Shown: positions 30,535-42,506 of the stretch, piece by piece
How the letters are laid out: every line of letters begins with the position of its first letter
Numbering within the stretch: position 1 is the stretch's first letter
Assembly (NCBI RefSeq): GCF_002563925.1
Contig: NZ_PDJD01000001.1
Span: 1,246,973 to 1,310,972, forward strand
Direction of reading: 5' to 3'
Length of the DNA: 64,000 nucleotides
Source of the DNA: Serinibacter salmoneus
GTDB taxonomy: Bacteria > Actinomycetota > Actinomycetes > Actinomycetales > Beutenbergiaceae
Program-made: the position numbers and the translations under genes
Notes under the pieces: generated by a model
What the model was told of the DNA's origin: nothing
The model's input: the letters and a program-made list of their open reading frames with translations, nothing else
Databases searched by the model: none

Positions 30535-31286
30535 TCGACCTCGAGGCCGTCTCCAAGAGCTACGGCGACGTGCACGCCCTGGGACCCGTGGACCTGCGGA
30601 TCCCCTCCGGGGGCGTCACCGCCCTCGTGGGCCCGAACGGCGCCGGCAAGTCCACGATGCTGACCATCGTGGGCCGTCTGCTCGGCGCCGATGCCGGCAC
30701 GGTGCGGGTGGGGGAGTGGGACGTGGCCACCACCAAGCCCCGCCAGCTCGCGCAGCACCTGGCGATCCTGCGGCAGGAGAACCAGATCGTGGCGCGGCTG
30801 ACGGTCCGGCAGATCGTGGCGCTCGGCCGGTTCCCGCACTCCCAGGGGCGCCTGGACGCCGCGGACGCCGTGGCGATCGAGGGCGCACTGGAGTTCCTGG
30901 ACCTCCTGGACCTGCAGGACCGGTACGTCGATGAGCTCTCCGGGGGCCAGCGGCAGCGCGCGTTCGTGGCGATGGTGCTGGCCCAGGAGACCGAGTACGT
31001 GCTCCTGGACGAGCCCCTGAACAACCTGGACATGCAGCACGCGGTGGCGATGATGCAGCGGCTGCGCCGCGCCGCGCTGGACCTGGGGCGCACGATCGTC
31101 GTCGTGGTGCACGACATCAACTTCGCCGCGGCCTATGCCGACCGCATCGTGGCGATGACGCAGGGGCAGGTGCGGCACATCGGCACGCCCGAGGAGATCA
31201 TGACCCCCGAGGTGCTCTCCGAGGTCTTCAACACCCCGGTGGACGTGGTGCAGCACGGCGACCGGCGCGTCGCGGTGTACTGGTAG
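30531..31286 (+). CDS. Iron-siderophore ABC transporter ATP-binding protein (FepC-like)
   Basis: A 251-residue ATPase. Walker A GPNGAGKSTM (residues 34-43), Q-loop ILRQENQI, signature DELSGGQRQRAFVAMVLAQ, Walker B VLLDEPLNNLD and H-loop VVVHDINFA. The FepC/FecE-type C-terminus ends VDVVQHGDRRVAVYW. ATG overlaps the permease stop (TGATG-like coupling). Closes the operon; the convergent ATP-grasp gene ends 12 bp away and no terminator hairpin is evident. Confidence 0.95.
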   Translation: MIDLEAVSKSYGDVHALGPVDLRIPSGGVTALVGPNGAGKSTMLTIVGRLLGADAGTVRVGEWDVATTKPRQLAQHLAILRQENQIVARLTVRQIVALGRFPHSQGRLDAADAVAIEGALEFLDLLDLQDRYVDELSGGQRQRAFVAMVLAQETEYVLLDEPLNNLDMQHAVAMMQRLRRAALDLGRTIVVVVHDINFAAAYADRIVAMTQGQVRHIGTPEEIMTPEVLSEVFNTPVDVVQHGDRRVAVYW

Positions 31287-31298
31287 GACCGGGCAGGC

Positions 31299-32519
31299 TC
31301 AGGAGTGCCGGGCGAACTTGCGCGCCTGGTTCACCATCGCGACGGCGATCCACGCCCAGCGCCGGGGGTGACGCTCCGCGCGGTAGTACAGCGGGTTGGT
31401 CACGGCGCCGGCTCGGCGCAGCCGCCGCACCAGCGCCGCGGAGTCGGGTGCGTACCTGTGCAGCACCGCGAGAGGCACCACGGTGAACAGGTGCTCGTGT
31501 TCACCGGTGATGCGCTGCGCCGGAACCTTCTCCAGGTAGGCGTTGACGTACATCTCGGCGATGTCGTAGCCCGATGCGGTCACGGCATAGCCGCTGCGAC
31601 CCACCCGCGGGTTCACCTCCAGCACCCGGTAGGTGCCCTCGGCGTCCCGCTTCAGGTCCACGTTGGCGAAGCCGGTCATACCGAGGTGGCGCAGCACGCG
31701 GATCACGTCCTCCAGCACCTGCTCCACGCCCGGGTGGGAGCCGGGGACCGTGACCTGTGCCACGGAGTTGCCCAGCGCTGTCGGCGTGTGCTCCTCCAGC
31801 AGCACCCGTCCCAGTTGCGCGAACCTGACGGCACCGTCGGGGTCCAGGAAGACGTTGACGGCGGCCATCGCATCATCCGCGCCGGGTACCCGTTCCTGCA
31901 CACAGACCTGGCCGGTCATCCCCGCCGCTCCCATCCGGGCGAGCAGGTCGTGCAACGCGGCCAGGTCGTGCACCGTGTGCACCTTGGCCTGGCCCGGGTA
32001 GGACACCTCGTGCGCCGCGGCGGTGGAGGCCGGCTTCACGATCAGCGGGAAGTCCGCGGGTAGGTCGGCGGCCGCCGGTGCGCTCCCGGGCTCGACCACG
32101 AGGGTGGCGGGCGTCGCGACGCCGAGTTCAGCGCAGGCGTGCGCCAGGGCCGCCTTGTCCCCGACCCGCGTGACGATCTCGCGTGAGGCGTAGGGCACCA
32201 GCACATGACCCGGGCCCGCCTCGAGTTCCTCGCGGACCTCCAACAGGGTCGCCAGCCGCCAGTCCGCGCTGGCCAGCACCAGGTGCTGCGCACCGGGCTG
32301 CTCTGCCACGACGGCGCGCAGCGCAGCGAGCATGCCGGCCGGCTCGTCCAGGCCGTCGGTGATGCGCAGGTCCACCGCCACCGAGTCGCGCACGGGTCCG
32401 GTGGCCACACCGGCCAGCACGACGCTGCGCACGCCGTAGCGCTCGTGGAAGGTGCGGGCGGTCGCGTAGGCGCCGATGTCGCCGCCGAGGACGATCGGGC
32501 GCACGGGAGGAAGGGTCAC
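31299..32519 (-). CDS. ATP-grasp carboxylate-amine ligase, substrate unknown
   Basis: A 406-residue ATP-grasp enzyme. Pre-grasp domain at residues 1-110 (VRPIVLGGDIGAYATARTFH), ATP-binding lysines in FPLIVKPAST and metal-binding FRxLEVNPR-type motif YRVLEVNPRVGRSGY near residue 310. Resembles the actinobacterial family that includes D-aspartate ligase, which forms the cross-bridge residue of peptidoglycan, but the exact acceptor is not deducible; pseudomurein or peptide-tailoring roles remain possible. GTG start 6 nt downstream of a TAGGCT box that overlaps the stop codon of treZ, so it can be transcribed alone as a leaderless mRNA. Confidence 0.8.
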   Translation of the reverse strand: MTLPPVRPIVLGGDIGAYATARTFHERYGVRSVVLAGVATGPVRDSVAVDLRITDGLDEPAGMLAALRAVVAEQPGAQHLVLASADWRLATLLEVREELEAGPGHVLVPYASREIVTRVGDKAALAHACAELGVATPATLVVEPGSAPAAADLPADFPLIVKPASTAAAHEVSYPGQAKVHTVHDLAALHDLLARMGAAGMTGQVCVQERVPGADDAMAAVNVFLDPDGAVRFAQLGRVLLEEHTPTALGNSVAQVTVPGSHPGVEQVLEDVIRVLRHLGMTGFANVDLKRDAEGTYRVLEVNPRVGRSGYAVTASGYDIAEMYVNAYLEKVPAQRITGEHEHLFTVVPLAVLHRYAPDSAALVRRLRRAGAVTNPLYYRAERHPRRWAWIAVAMVNQARKFARHS

Positions 32520-32525
32520 GTCGGG

Positions 32526-32531
32526 AGCCTA
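32526..32531 (-). promoter_or_regulatory. -10 element of a leaderless ATP-grasp promoter inside the treZ stop
   Basis: Minus-strand TAGGCT includes the TAG stop of treZ and is followed by six bases and the GTG start of the ATP-grasp gene. It uncouples this gene from the trehalose operon. Confidence 0.45.
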
Positions 32532-34268
32532 GTCGGCGAGTGCGGCACCGCGAAGCACCGCGACGCCGTCCGGCGCCAGGTCGACTCCCGACCTCGCCTC
32601 CCGCCCCAGCGCGTTGGCGTCCCACCCCAGCAACAGCAGCCCCTCCAGGTGGACCACCTCCTCGCCGAGATTCACGGCTACCTGGACGCACTCGGCTCCC
32701 TGTCCGCGCTCCATCAGCAGCACCGGTCCGCTGACGCTGACCCGGGTGTCATGCGCTCCGTTGCTGCGAAGCGCGGCCAGATCCCGCCGCAGCATGATCA
32801 GGTCGCGATGCCACGCCAGCACCCGGGAGTGCATCCCGGTGGAACGCTCCTGCCAGCGCAGCACACTGCGCTGGAACGTGGCGGGATCCTGCGGGTCCGG
32901 GACCTCCACGTCGCTGGTCCACCCGTGGGAGGCGAACTCGCGGCGGCGGCCCTGCGTGACCGCGCGCCCCAGGTCCGGCTCCGGGTGGCTGGTGAAGAAC
33001 TGGAACGGCGTGCTCGCCGCCCACTCCTCACCCATGAACAGCATCGGGGTGAACGGTGAACACAGCACGAGGGCCGCGGCGGCCGCAACCCGTCCCGGAC
33101 TGAGGGAGGCGCTGGGCCGATCACCGGTGGCACGGTTGCCGATCTGGTCGTGGTTGGCGGCAAAGACCACGAAGCGGTCGCGGGGTACGTCACCCACGGG
33201 CCGGCCCCAGTCGCGGCCGCGGAAGGTGGAGTAGCCGCCGTCGTGCACGAACACCTCGGTCAGGGCCTTGGCCATCACCTCACCCGAGCCGAAGTCCACG
33301 TAGTACCCCGCGCGTTCGCCGGTGAGCCAGGCGTGCAGGGCGTGATGGACGTCGTCGGCCCATTGCGCCTGCATGCCGCGGCCGCCCTCGGCGGTGGGCG
33401 TCACCATGATCACGTCGTTGAGGTCGGACTCGGCGATCAGCGTGAGGGGGCGGCCGACCTCCTCGGCGAGGTCCGCCACCCGGTCGGCGAGTTCTGCCAG
33501 GACGTGCCGTGGGGAGTCGTCGACCAGGGCATGCACCGCGTCCAGGCGCAGCGCATCGACGTGGAAGTCCCGCAACCAGGACAGCGCCGAACCAATGAGG
33601 AACTCCCGCACCTCACGGCTGCCGGGCTGGTCCAGGTTCACGGCGCTGCCCCAGGGCGTCTCGTGGGCGTCGGTGAAGTACGGGCCGAACTCGCCGAGGT
33701 AGTTGCCCGAGGGGCCCAGGTGATTGTGGACCACGTCCAGGCACACCGCCAGGCCCCGCGCGTGGGCGGCGTCCACGAACGCCTGCAGGGCAGCGGGCCC
33801 GCCGTAGGCCTCGTGCACCGCCCACAGCGCCACGCCGTCATACCCCCACCCGCGAGGGCCGTTGAACGCCGCGAGCGGCATGAGCTCGACCACCTCGATG
33901 CCCAGATCCACCAGGTGATCGAGCCGCTCGATCGCGGCGTGCAGGGTGCCGCCGGGCGTGAAGGTGCCCACGTGCAGTTCGTAGGTGACCGCGCCGCGGG
34001 CGTCGCGGCCCGCCCAGGACCCGTCCCGCCAGGCGTGGGCCGAGGGGTCGAAGACCCGCGAGGCGGCATGGACGCCGTGCGGCTGCCACCGGCTTCGGGG
34101 GTCGGGCCGCGCGTCGCCGCCGTCCAACCGGAAGGCGTAGTCGGTGCCCGGGTCGAGCACGGGACCCCGGAACCACCCGTCCGCCTCGGGCACCATCGGC
34201 GTCTCGGTATCGCCGGTCACCAGGGTGACCTCGCTCGCCGTGGGCGCCCAGACGCTGATCGCGGTCAT
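32529..34268 (-). CDS. treZ: Malto-oligosyltrehalose trehalohydrolase
   Basis: A 579-residue GH13 enzyme that releases trehalose from maltooligosyl trehalose. N-terminal CBM48-like domain at residues 1-95, then a (beta/alpha)8 barrel with VCLDVVHNHLG, DALRLDAVHAL (nucleophile aspartate) and LIAESDLND (acid glutamate), and the family motif VFAANHDQIGNRA. ATG 34268 overlaps the treY stop (ATGA); open frame upstream is inside treY. Last gene of the glgX-treY-treZ operon. Confidence 0.96.
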   Translation of the reverse strand: MTAISVWAPTASEVTLVTGDTETPMVPEADGWFRGPVLDPGTDYAFRLDGGDARPDPRSRWQPHGVHAASRVFDPSAHAWRDGSWAGRDARGAVTYELHVGTFTPGGTLHAAIERLDHLVDLGIEVVELMPLAAFNGPRGWGYDGVALWAVHEAYGGPAALQAFVDAAHARGLAVCLDVVHNHLGPSGNYLGEFGPYFTDAHETPWGSAVNLDQPGSREVREFLIGSALSWLRDFHVDALRLDAVHALVDDSPRHVLAELADRVADLAEEVGRPLTLIAESDLNDVIMVTPTAEGGRGMQAQWADDVHHALHAWLTGERAGYYVDFGSGEVMAKALTEVFVHDGGYSTFRGRDWGRPVGDVPRDRFVVFAANHDQIGNRATGDRPSASLSPGRVAAAAALVLCSPFTPMLFMGEEWAASTPFQFFTSHPEPDLGRAVTQGRRREFASHGWTSDVEVPDPQDPATFQRSVLRWQERSTGMHSRVLAWHRDLIMLRRDLAALRSNGAHDTRVSVSGPVLLMERGQGAECVQVAVNLGEEVVHLEGLLLLGWDANALGREARSGVDLAPDGVAVLRGAALAD

Positions 34269-36723
34269 CGCCGGGCCACCAGGAACGCCACGGGGGAGGT
34301 GGTCAGGATCTCCTCCAGCGGCACCGAGCCGCCGGGGAAGGCGAGGTCCGGGTATCGCGGGTCCACCCACGTCGCCCCGTCCGGGAGGACCACCTGGGCC
34401 CCGCGCCAGCCGCCGACGCGCGCCAGGGCGGCCGGGTGGCGGGTGACGAGCGTGACCGCGTGGGGTTCGCCGTCCAGCTCTCGGGCGTAGGCGACGGCGT
34501 GGCCGGAGGAGATCGGCAGGGGCCGGTATCCCGCTCGCTCGCCGACGAAGGCCTCGGGGGCCGCGCGCCGCGCCCGCAGCACCGCGGCGAGAAGCTGCAG
34601 CTTCTCCTCTCCGAGAGTGGTGGGGTTCTCCCGCTCCAGGCGCGCCAGCATGGCGTGGAGCGCCTCGTGGTCCACCGGGCGCCGGTTGTCCGGGTCCACC
34701 AGGGCGATGGAGGTGGTCTCCGTGCCCTGATAAACGTCGGCGACACCGGGAAGGGTGAGTTGCAGCAGGGCCTGGGCCAGGGTGGCGGCCCGCACGGAGG
34801 TGGCGGTGCGCGTCACCCAGCGTTCCATGAGCGCCGCGACGTCCCCATCCGCCAGGACCCGTTCGGCGAACCGCATCATCCTGCCCTCGCGCGCGCCGTC
34901 GGACTCGGTCCAGGTGGTCCAGTCCTTCGCCTCCCGCGCGGCCTTGAGCAGGTACCCGGTGAGTCGGTCCGCGGCGAGGGGGCCCTCCTCGGTCCAGGTG
35001 CCGGCGAGGGTCTGCCACAGCAGGTTCTCGGTGCGGGGGTGCAACCCGCTGGGGCGGAAGTGGGCCGTGGCGGCCCGGAGCGCGGCCACGAGGTCCCGCC
35101 ACGACTCGGCGTGCTCCGAGAGCACCCCGATCCGGGCGCGCACATCGGCGCCGCGCTTGGTGTCGTGGGTGGTGCCCGCGGTCATGCTCGTGGGCCACCG
35201 CTGCTGCATCCGACCCGCCCACGCGTGCAACTGGTCCGGGGCGATCGCGAAGCTGCTGGGTGAGGAGCCGACCTCGCACAGGCTCGTCAGGTGGGTCCAC
35301 CGGTAGAACGTGGTGTCCTCCACGCCCTTGGCCATCACGGCGCCGCACACCTGCTGGTAGCGCACGATGATCTCGTCCCGGCGGGGCTCACGGGCCTTGC
35401 CGGCGCTGCCCACCTCACGGCCGAGCAGCAGGTCGACGACGACGGACAGCGTGTCGCCGCGCTCGCCCGAGAGCATCGCGGCCGCCCGCTCGGCGGTCTC
35501 CATGATCACCGCGGTCTCGTCGGGGTGGTTCTCGCCCGGCACGATGTAGGCGCGGTAGCGGTCCATCGCCACCACCATCGCCTTGACGCAGTCCAGCAGC
35601 GCGCGCCAGGTGTGGTCGCGCAGCCGGATGTCGTCGGCGCAGACCTCGGCGATGAGCTGGGCCAGGCGGTGCACCTCGGTGTACAAGGAGTCCTCGAGCA
35701 CCTGCTCCTTGCTCGCCGCCACCAGCGCGGGGTAGGCCATCAGGTCATCGCCTGCGATCTGCTGCATGGTGGCGGCCAGCGGCCCGGACCCGGCCGGGTC
35801 GGTCAGCACCTGGTTGATGCGCCACGCGGCGTCGTACCCGGTGGTGCCGGCCACCGGCCAGTCGGAGGGCAGTTCCTCGTGGGGTTCGAGGATCTTCTCG
35901 GCCACGATCCAGGCGCCGCCGGTGGCCTCCCAGAGGCGGCGCAGGTAGCCCCGGGGGTCGGCGAGGCCATCCGGGTGGTCCACACGCAGGCCGTCGACCA
36001 GGCCGCTGCGCACGAGGTCGACGACGAGGGCGTGCGTGGCCTCGAACACCTCCTCGTCCTCCACTCGCACCGCCACGAGGGTGCCGACGTCGAAGAACCG
36101 GCGGTAGTTGAGTTCCTCGGCGGCCACCCGCCAGTAGGCCAGCCGATAGTGCTGACGTTGCAGCAACTGGGTGAGCGGCAGTGCCTCGGTGCCGGCCCGC
36201 ACCGGCAGCACGTGGTCGAAGTAGCGCAGCACGGTCGTCAGCCCCCGGCCCGGGACCTCGATCTCCTCCAGGCTGATCTCGTCGCGGGCGAGCACCGCCC
36301 CGATGCGATCGCCCAGCAGCGGCATCAACAGGGTGTCGGAGGAGTCCCACTCCACGTCGAACCAGGAGGCGTAGGGGGACTCGCGCCCCTCGGACAGCAC
36401 CGACCACAGCGCCGCGTTGTGCCAGGCGGGGGTGGGGACGGCCATGTGGTTGGGCACGATGTCCAGCACCACACCCATGCCGGCGGCGTGCGCGGCATGG
36501 CACAGCCGCTCCAGCCCGGCGCGGCCGCCCATCACCTCGCTGACCGTGGCGTGGTCCACCACGTCGTAGCCGTGCGTGGAGCCGGGTGCCGCGGTCAGCA
36601 CGGGGGAGAGGTACAGGTCCGTCACGCCCAGCTCGTGCAGGTAGGGCAGGAGTCCGCGGGCGGCATCGAAGCTGAGGTCCGGCCCGAGCTGCAGGCGGTA
36701 GGTGGAGACCGGGGTGCGCCCCA

Positions 36724-36724
<1 letters not shown>
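34265..36724 (-). CDS. treY: Malto-oligosyltrehalose synthase
   Basis: An 819-residue GH13 intramolecular transglucosylase. It turns the reducing-end alpha-1,4 bond of maltodextrin into the alpha,alpha-1,1 bond of trehalose. Opening TYRLQLGPDLSFDAARGLLPYL, LSPVLTAAPGSTHGYDVVDH, barrel motif DIVPNHMA and the catalytic GLRVDHPDGLADP are diagnostic, together with GVEDTTFYRWTHL. ATG overlaps the glgX stop by one base (TGATG). It supplies the substrate of TreZ. Confidence 0.96.
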
Positions 36725-38976
<2,252 letters not shown>

Positions 38977-39031
38977 GGGTGCAACTGTCCCACGCTCTGC
39001 CCCGCCTGTCAGGAAGACGCGGCGGCGTTCG

Positions 39032-40762
39032 CTACCGGGGGACGGCCGCGATCACCTCACGCAGGCGTGCCAAGGACTCCTCGTCCCACCCCGGCGCCTG
39101 GGTCGCCCAGTGCCAGGCATCCACGTACTCCCCGGCGTAGTGGTGCCCGTAACCCGCGGGGATCACCCCGGAGTCGGAGTTCATCATGTCGGCGAACAAT
39201 TGGATCCCGGTCACGGCGGGCCACCACCGGATCCCGGGCAGCACGTCCTGGCCCGGCTGCTCGCGGTACCAGTCCTCGCGGCGCCACGCGGCGGGCCACC
39301 ACCAGCGCACCACACCGTCGCTGGGGTGCTGCAGGTAGACGACCCGTGGCGACTCGCCCGGACCCAGCGCCGCCAGTCCCTGGTCGCCGTGGTTGCGGGT
39401 CGCCCACCGCACATGGCGTCCGCCGTCCAGCACCGGGTGGACCTGGGTGGAACCGGCATCGCGCTGCGCGGTCAGGGCGCCGGCCAGCGGCGTGAACCGC
39501 GGCGAGCCCGCCCACACCGCGCCGTCGACCCGGCCCCGCAGGTCCTCCAGGCCGCGGAATGGGCCCTGGCTGCCGTAGGCGCCGAGGGAGAGACCGAAGA
39601 GCATCAGGAGCGGGCGCCGATCGGGCGGGAGGGCGGCCCAGCGCTCGTGCACGGCCTCGAACAGCACCCGCCCGGCACGCTCGGGTTCGGCGAGGTTCAG
39701 CACCAGCTGCACCCAGCTCGGGTCCACCGAGTACTGCATCGCCGCGATGGCGGTGTCGCCGTCGTTGAGGTACTCCAGGGCGGCGCTCGCGCAGCCGTCC
39801 ACCCACCCGGTCCCGGTGGGGGTGACGACCGCGAGCACCCGCCGGTCCCACGCCCCGGTGCGGTCCAGTTCGGCCAGGAGGGTCTGCGCGAGTTCGTGCA
39901 GGTCCGCGGCCAGCACGCTGCGCCCCTGGACCGGCAGCGCGGCGTAGACCCGGATCGGGTCACGGGCCATGCGGCCGGTGACGGCGGCGATCTCGTCCGC
40001 GCTCGGTCCCCCGGAGACGAAGCGTCGGCCCTCGTACCCCACCTGCTCCCAGGAGACCAAGGAGGCGGGGGAGCCGGAGCGCTCCGGCGCGGTCGGTGGC
40101 TCCCCAGGTGGCATCTTGGTGCCGGAGATCGTGGCGTACATGCCGGTGATCACCTTGCCGAGCACCTCGTTGATCCCCGCGCGCAGGGCCAGGGCGCAGC
40201 CGGCCAGGTAGATCACCTCACCCGCCACGGCGGCCACCGGGTGGGAGATCCATCTCTCCAGCGTGGTGTCCAGCGCCCGGATGCGACGCCTGGCCCCGCG
40301 CTGGATGAGGAGTGGGGTGGTGAAGGCGGCGAGCGAGAGCGGGAGCGCCGTGAGGAGGTGGGCGCCGTCGTGGTTGCGTCCCCACAGTGCGGCGCGCTGC
40401 CTCTCGAAGCGGTGCCCGGTCACCAGCGCTCCCGCGGTGGTGGCCACGAGGCCGGCGACGGCGAGGTTGCGCACCACGGAGCGGGTCGCCTCGGCGGGTG
40501 TGAGCCGGGGCAGCGCCCATTGCGCGACCTGGCTGCCGCGGGTGCCCGCCCAGTACCCGACCATCATCGAGACGCCCGTCACCACGGACTGGGTCTGCCA
40601 GGTGCGGGGCGCCAGCGTCGGGCGCGAGGAGGCCCAGGAGGCAGCGGATGCGACGGTGAGGCCCGTCGCACTCAACGAGGCGGGGAAGTCACGCACGGCA
40701 CGGGCGGCGGCGCGCAGGGGGGAGGCGAGTCGGGGGCGCACCCCGACATGGTGACATGGCAC
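39032..40762 (-). CDS. Membrane alpha/beta-hydrolase family protein (PF10081-like), copy 1
   Basis: A 576-residue protein with four to five helices in residues 30-200 and a C-terminal alpha/beta-hydrolase domain (about 225-576). The nucleophile is S392 in LFGLSLGAYGSQ; the invariant YLQHPSDGVVRWWW and QPGQDVLPGIRWWP follow. Actinobacterial relatives are called alpha/beta-hydrolase family (DUF2319); a substrate is not known, though the membrane anchor suggests lipid or envelope esters. GTG 40762 is used; GTG 40741, seven codons later, is an alternative. It is 16 bp downstream of a paralogue with the same architecture. Confidence 0.83.
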   Translation of the reverse strand: MPCHHVGVRPRLASPLRAAARAVRDFPASLSATGLTVASAASWASSRPTLAPRTWQTQSVVTGVSMMVGYWAGTRGSQVAQWALPRLTPAEATRSVVRNLAVAGLVATTAGALVTGHRFERQRAALWGRNHDGAHLLTALPLSLAAFTTPLLIQRGARRRIRALDTTLERWISHPVAAVAGEVIYLAGCALALRAGINEVLGKVITGMYATISGTKMPPGEPPTAPERSGSPASLVSWEQVGYEGRRFVSGGPSADEIAAVTGRMARDPIRVYAALPVQGRSVLAADLHELAQTLLAELDRTGAWDRRVLAVVTPTGTGWVDGCASAALEYLNDGDTAIAAMQYSVDPSWVQLVLNLAEPERAGRVLFEAVHERWAALPPDRRPLLMLFGLSLGAYGSQGPFRGLEDLRGRVDGAVWAGSPRFTPLAGALTAQRDAGSTQVHPVLDGGRHVRWATRNHGDQGLAALGPGESPRVVYLQHPSDGVVRWWWPAAWRREDWYREQPGQDVLPGIRWWPAVTGIQLFADMMNSDSGVIPAGYGHHYAGEYVDAWHWATQAPGWDEESLARLREVIAAVPR

Positions 40763-40778
40763 GGCGCCGCGTGCTCGG

Positions 40779-42506
40779 TCACCGCTCGATGGTGTGCACC
40801 AGGTCGCGCAGCTCGGCGAGGCTCGCGTCGTCCCAGCCCTCGGGGGTGGTCACCCACACCCAGGCATCCACCCACTCCTCGCCGTAGTTGTGCCCGTAGC
40901 CCAGCGGCACCGTGGGGGATCCCGCCACGAACATGTCGCCCATCACCTGCATCCCGGTGATCAGCGGGTACCACCGGATGCCCGGCAGCACGTCCTGCCC
41001 GGGGGGCTCGGTGAACCAGGGATCACGGTTCCAGGCGACGTCCCACCACCACCACACCACGCCGTCGCTGGGGTGCTGGACGTAGGCGACGCGGGCCTGC
41101 CACTCCTGGCCGTCCGCGGGCGCCTCGCGCTGCCACTGCACCTCGGCGAGCTGGTCCCCGCCGTTCCCGGTGAACCACCGCACGCTCTCCTCCTGCCCGA
41201 TGACCGGATGGATCTGCGGGGAGCCCGCCACGCGGGTCTCGGCGATGTCGTTGCGCAGCTCGGTGAACTTCGGGGTGCCCACCCACACGGCGCCCGAGGC
41301 ACGGTCGGTGAGGGCGGCCAAGGAGGTGAACGCCTCCTGGCTCCCGAAGGACCCGAGCGAGATGCCGAACGGGACCAGGAGGGGACGCTGGTCCTCGGGC
41401 AGTTGCGCCCAGCGCGTGGCGACGGCGTCGAACAGGATCTGCCCGGCCTGTGCCGGGCGGTCCAGATCCGTCACCAGCTGCACCCAGCTGGGGTTGACGG
41501 AGTACTGCATCGTGGCCACGGCGGTGTCACCCTCGTGCAGGTACTCCAGCGTGGCCGCGGAGATCGGGTCCACCCAACCGGTCCCGGTGGTGGTGGCCAC
41601 GGCCAGGACCTCCCGATCCCACGCCCCGGTGCGGTCCAGCTCGGCCACGACGGCGTCGGCCACCTCCTGCAGGTCGGCGTCCAGGAGCGGCCCCGATGCC
41701 GTGGCCAGGCCCGCGTACACCCGGATCGGTTCGAGCGCGGGGCGCCCGGTCACCTCGGTGATCTCCTGCGCGCTGGGGCCGTCGGAGACGAAGTGGCGAC
41801 CCTCGTAGCCCAGGTCCTCCCATGCGACGAGGGACTGCGGCGACCCGGAGCGCTCGGGTTCCTGCGGCTGCTGCGCGCCGTGCGGTGTGGTGGCGTCCCG
41901 CGCCAGGAACGAGCGCGTCAGCCCGTCCAGGACCACGGTGGTGAAGGCGCCGCTGATCACGGCTACGGTGCCGCCCACGATGAGGGCGAAGCTCAGCGTG
42001 GCCGCCACCGGGCGCGGGAGGTGCCGGGCCAGGAGACGACCCAGGGCCCGGATGCCGCGCCTGATGGCGCGCCCGAGGAGCAGCAGCAGCGCGAACAGCA
42101 GCAGGGAACCCGCCACGATCGTCACCACGTGCCCGCCCGCCGTGGGCTCCAGGCCCCACAGCAGGGCCTGCCGGCGCTGGGAGGCGGCTCCGGTCACCGT
42201 GGTGACCACGGCGACCACACCGAGCACGACCAGGAGCGCGCGCTGCACGGCAGGGCGCCACCGCGGCGGCAGCACCCGGGCGAGCCCGAGCCGTCGCAGC
42301 AGCGCGCGTGCGGCCACGCCCACCACGTAACCCACCAGCAGCGCGAGAGCGGAGATCACCGCGGAGAAGATCCAGCCGCGGGGGATCAGGGAGGGCTGGG
42401 TGGAGGCGGCGAACGCGAGCGTGCCGACCGCGAGCCCCGGCACCGACAAGGAGCGCAGGAAGTCCACCAGGGCCCGCGCGAGGGTCTGCAGTGCGGCCAT
42501 CACCAT
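40779..42506 (-). CDS. Membrane alpha/beta-hydrolase family protein (PF10081-like), copy 2
   Basis: A 575-residue paralogue of the following gene. Five or so helices in residues 15-200 and a catalytic domain with nucleophile motif PFGISLGSFGSQ, AYVQHPSDGVVWWWWD and EPPGQDVLPGIRWYPL. Two alternative ATGs (42506, 42500); the second overlaps the stop of the SDR gene by one base (TGATG). Identical block order with copy 1 indicates tandem duplication, with clear divergence in the membrane part. Extracytoplasmic or cytoplasmic orientation of the hydrolase domain cannot be told. Confidence 0.83.
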   Translation of the reverse strand: MVMAALQTLARALVDFLRSLSVPGLAVGTLAFAASTQPSLIPRGWIFSAVISALALLVGYVVGVAARALLRRLGLARVLPPRWRPAVQRALLVVLGVVAVVTTVTGAASQRRQALLWGLEPTAGGHVVTIVAGSLLLFALLLLLGRAIRRGIRALGRLLARHLPRPVAATLSFALIVGGTVAVISGAFTTVVLDGLTRSFLARDATTPHGAQQPQEPERSGSPQSLVAWEDLGYEGRHFVSDGPSAQEITEVTGRPALEPIRVYAGLATASGPLLDADLQEVADAVVAELDRTGAWDREVLAVATTTGTGWVDPISAATLEYLHEGDTAVATMQYSVNPSWVQLVTDLDRPAQAGQILFDAVATRWAQLPEDQRPLLVPFGISLGSFGSQEAFTSLAALTDRASGAVWVGTPKFTELRNDIAETRVAGSPQIHPVIGQEESVRWFTGNGGDQLAEVQWQREAPADGQEWQARVAYVQHPSDGVVWWWWDVAWNRDPWFTEPPGQDVLPGIRWYPLITGMQVMGDMFVAGSPTVPLGYGHNYGEEWVDAWVWVTTPEGWDDASLAELRDLVHTIER

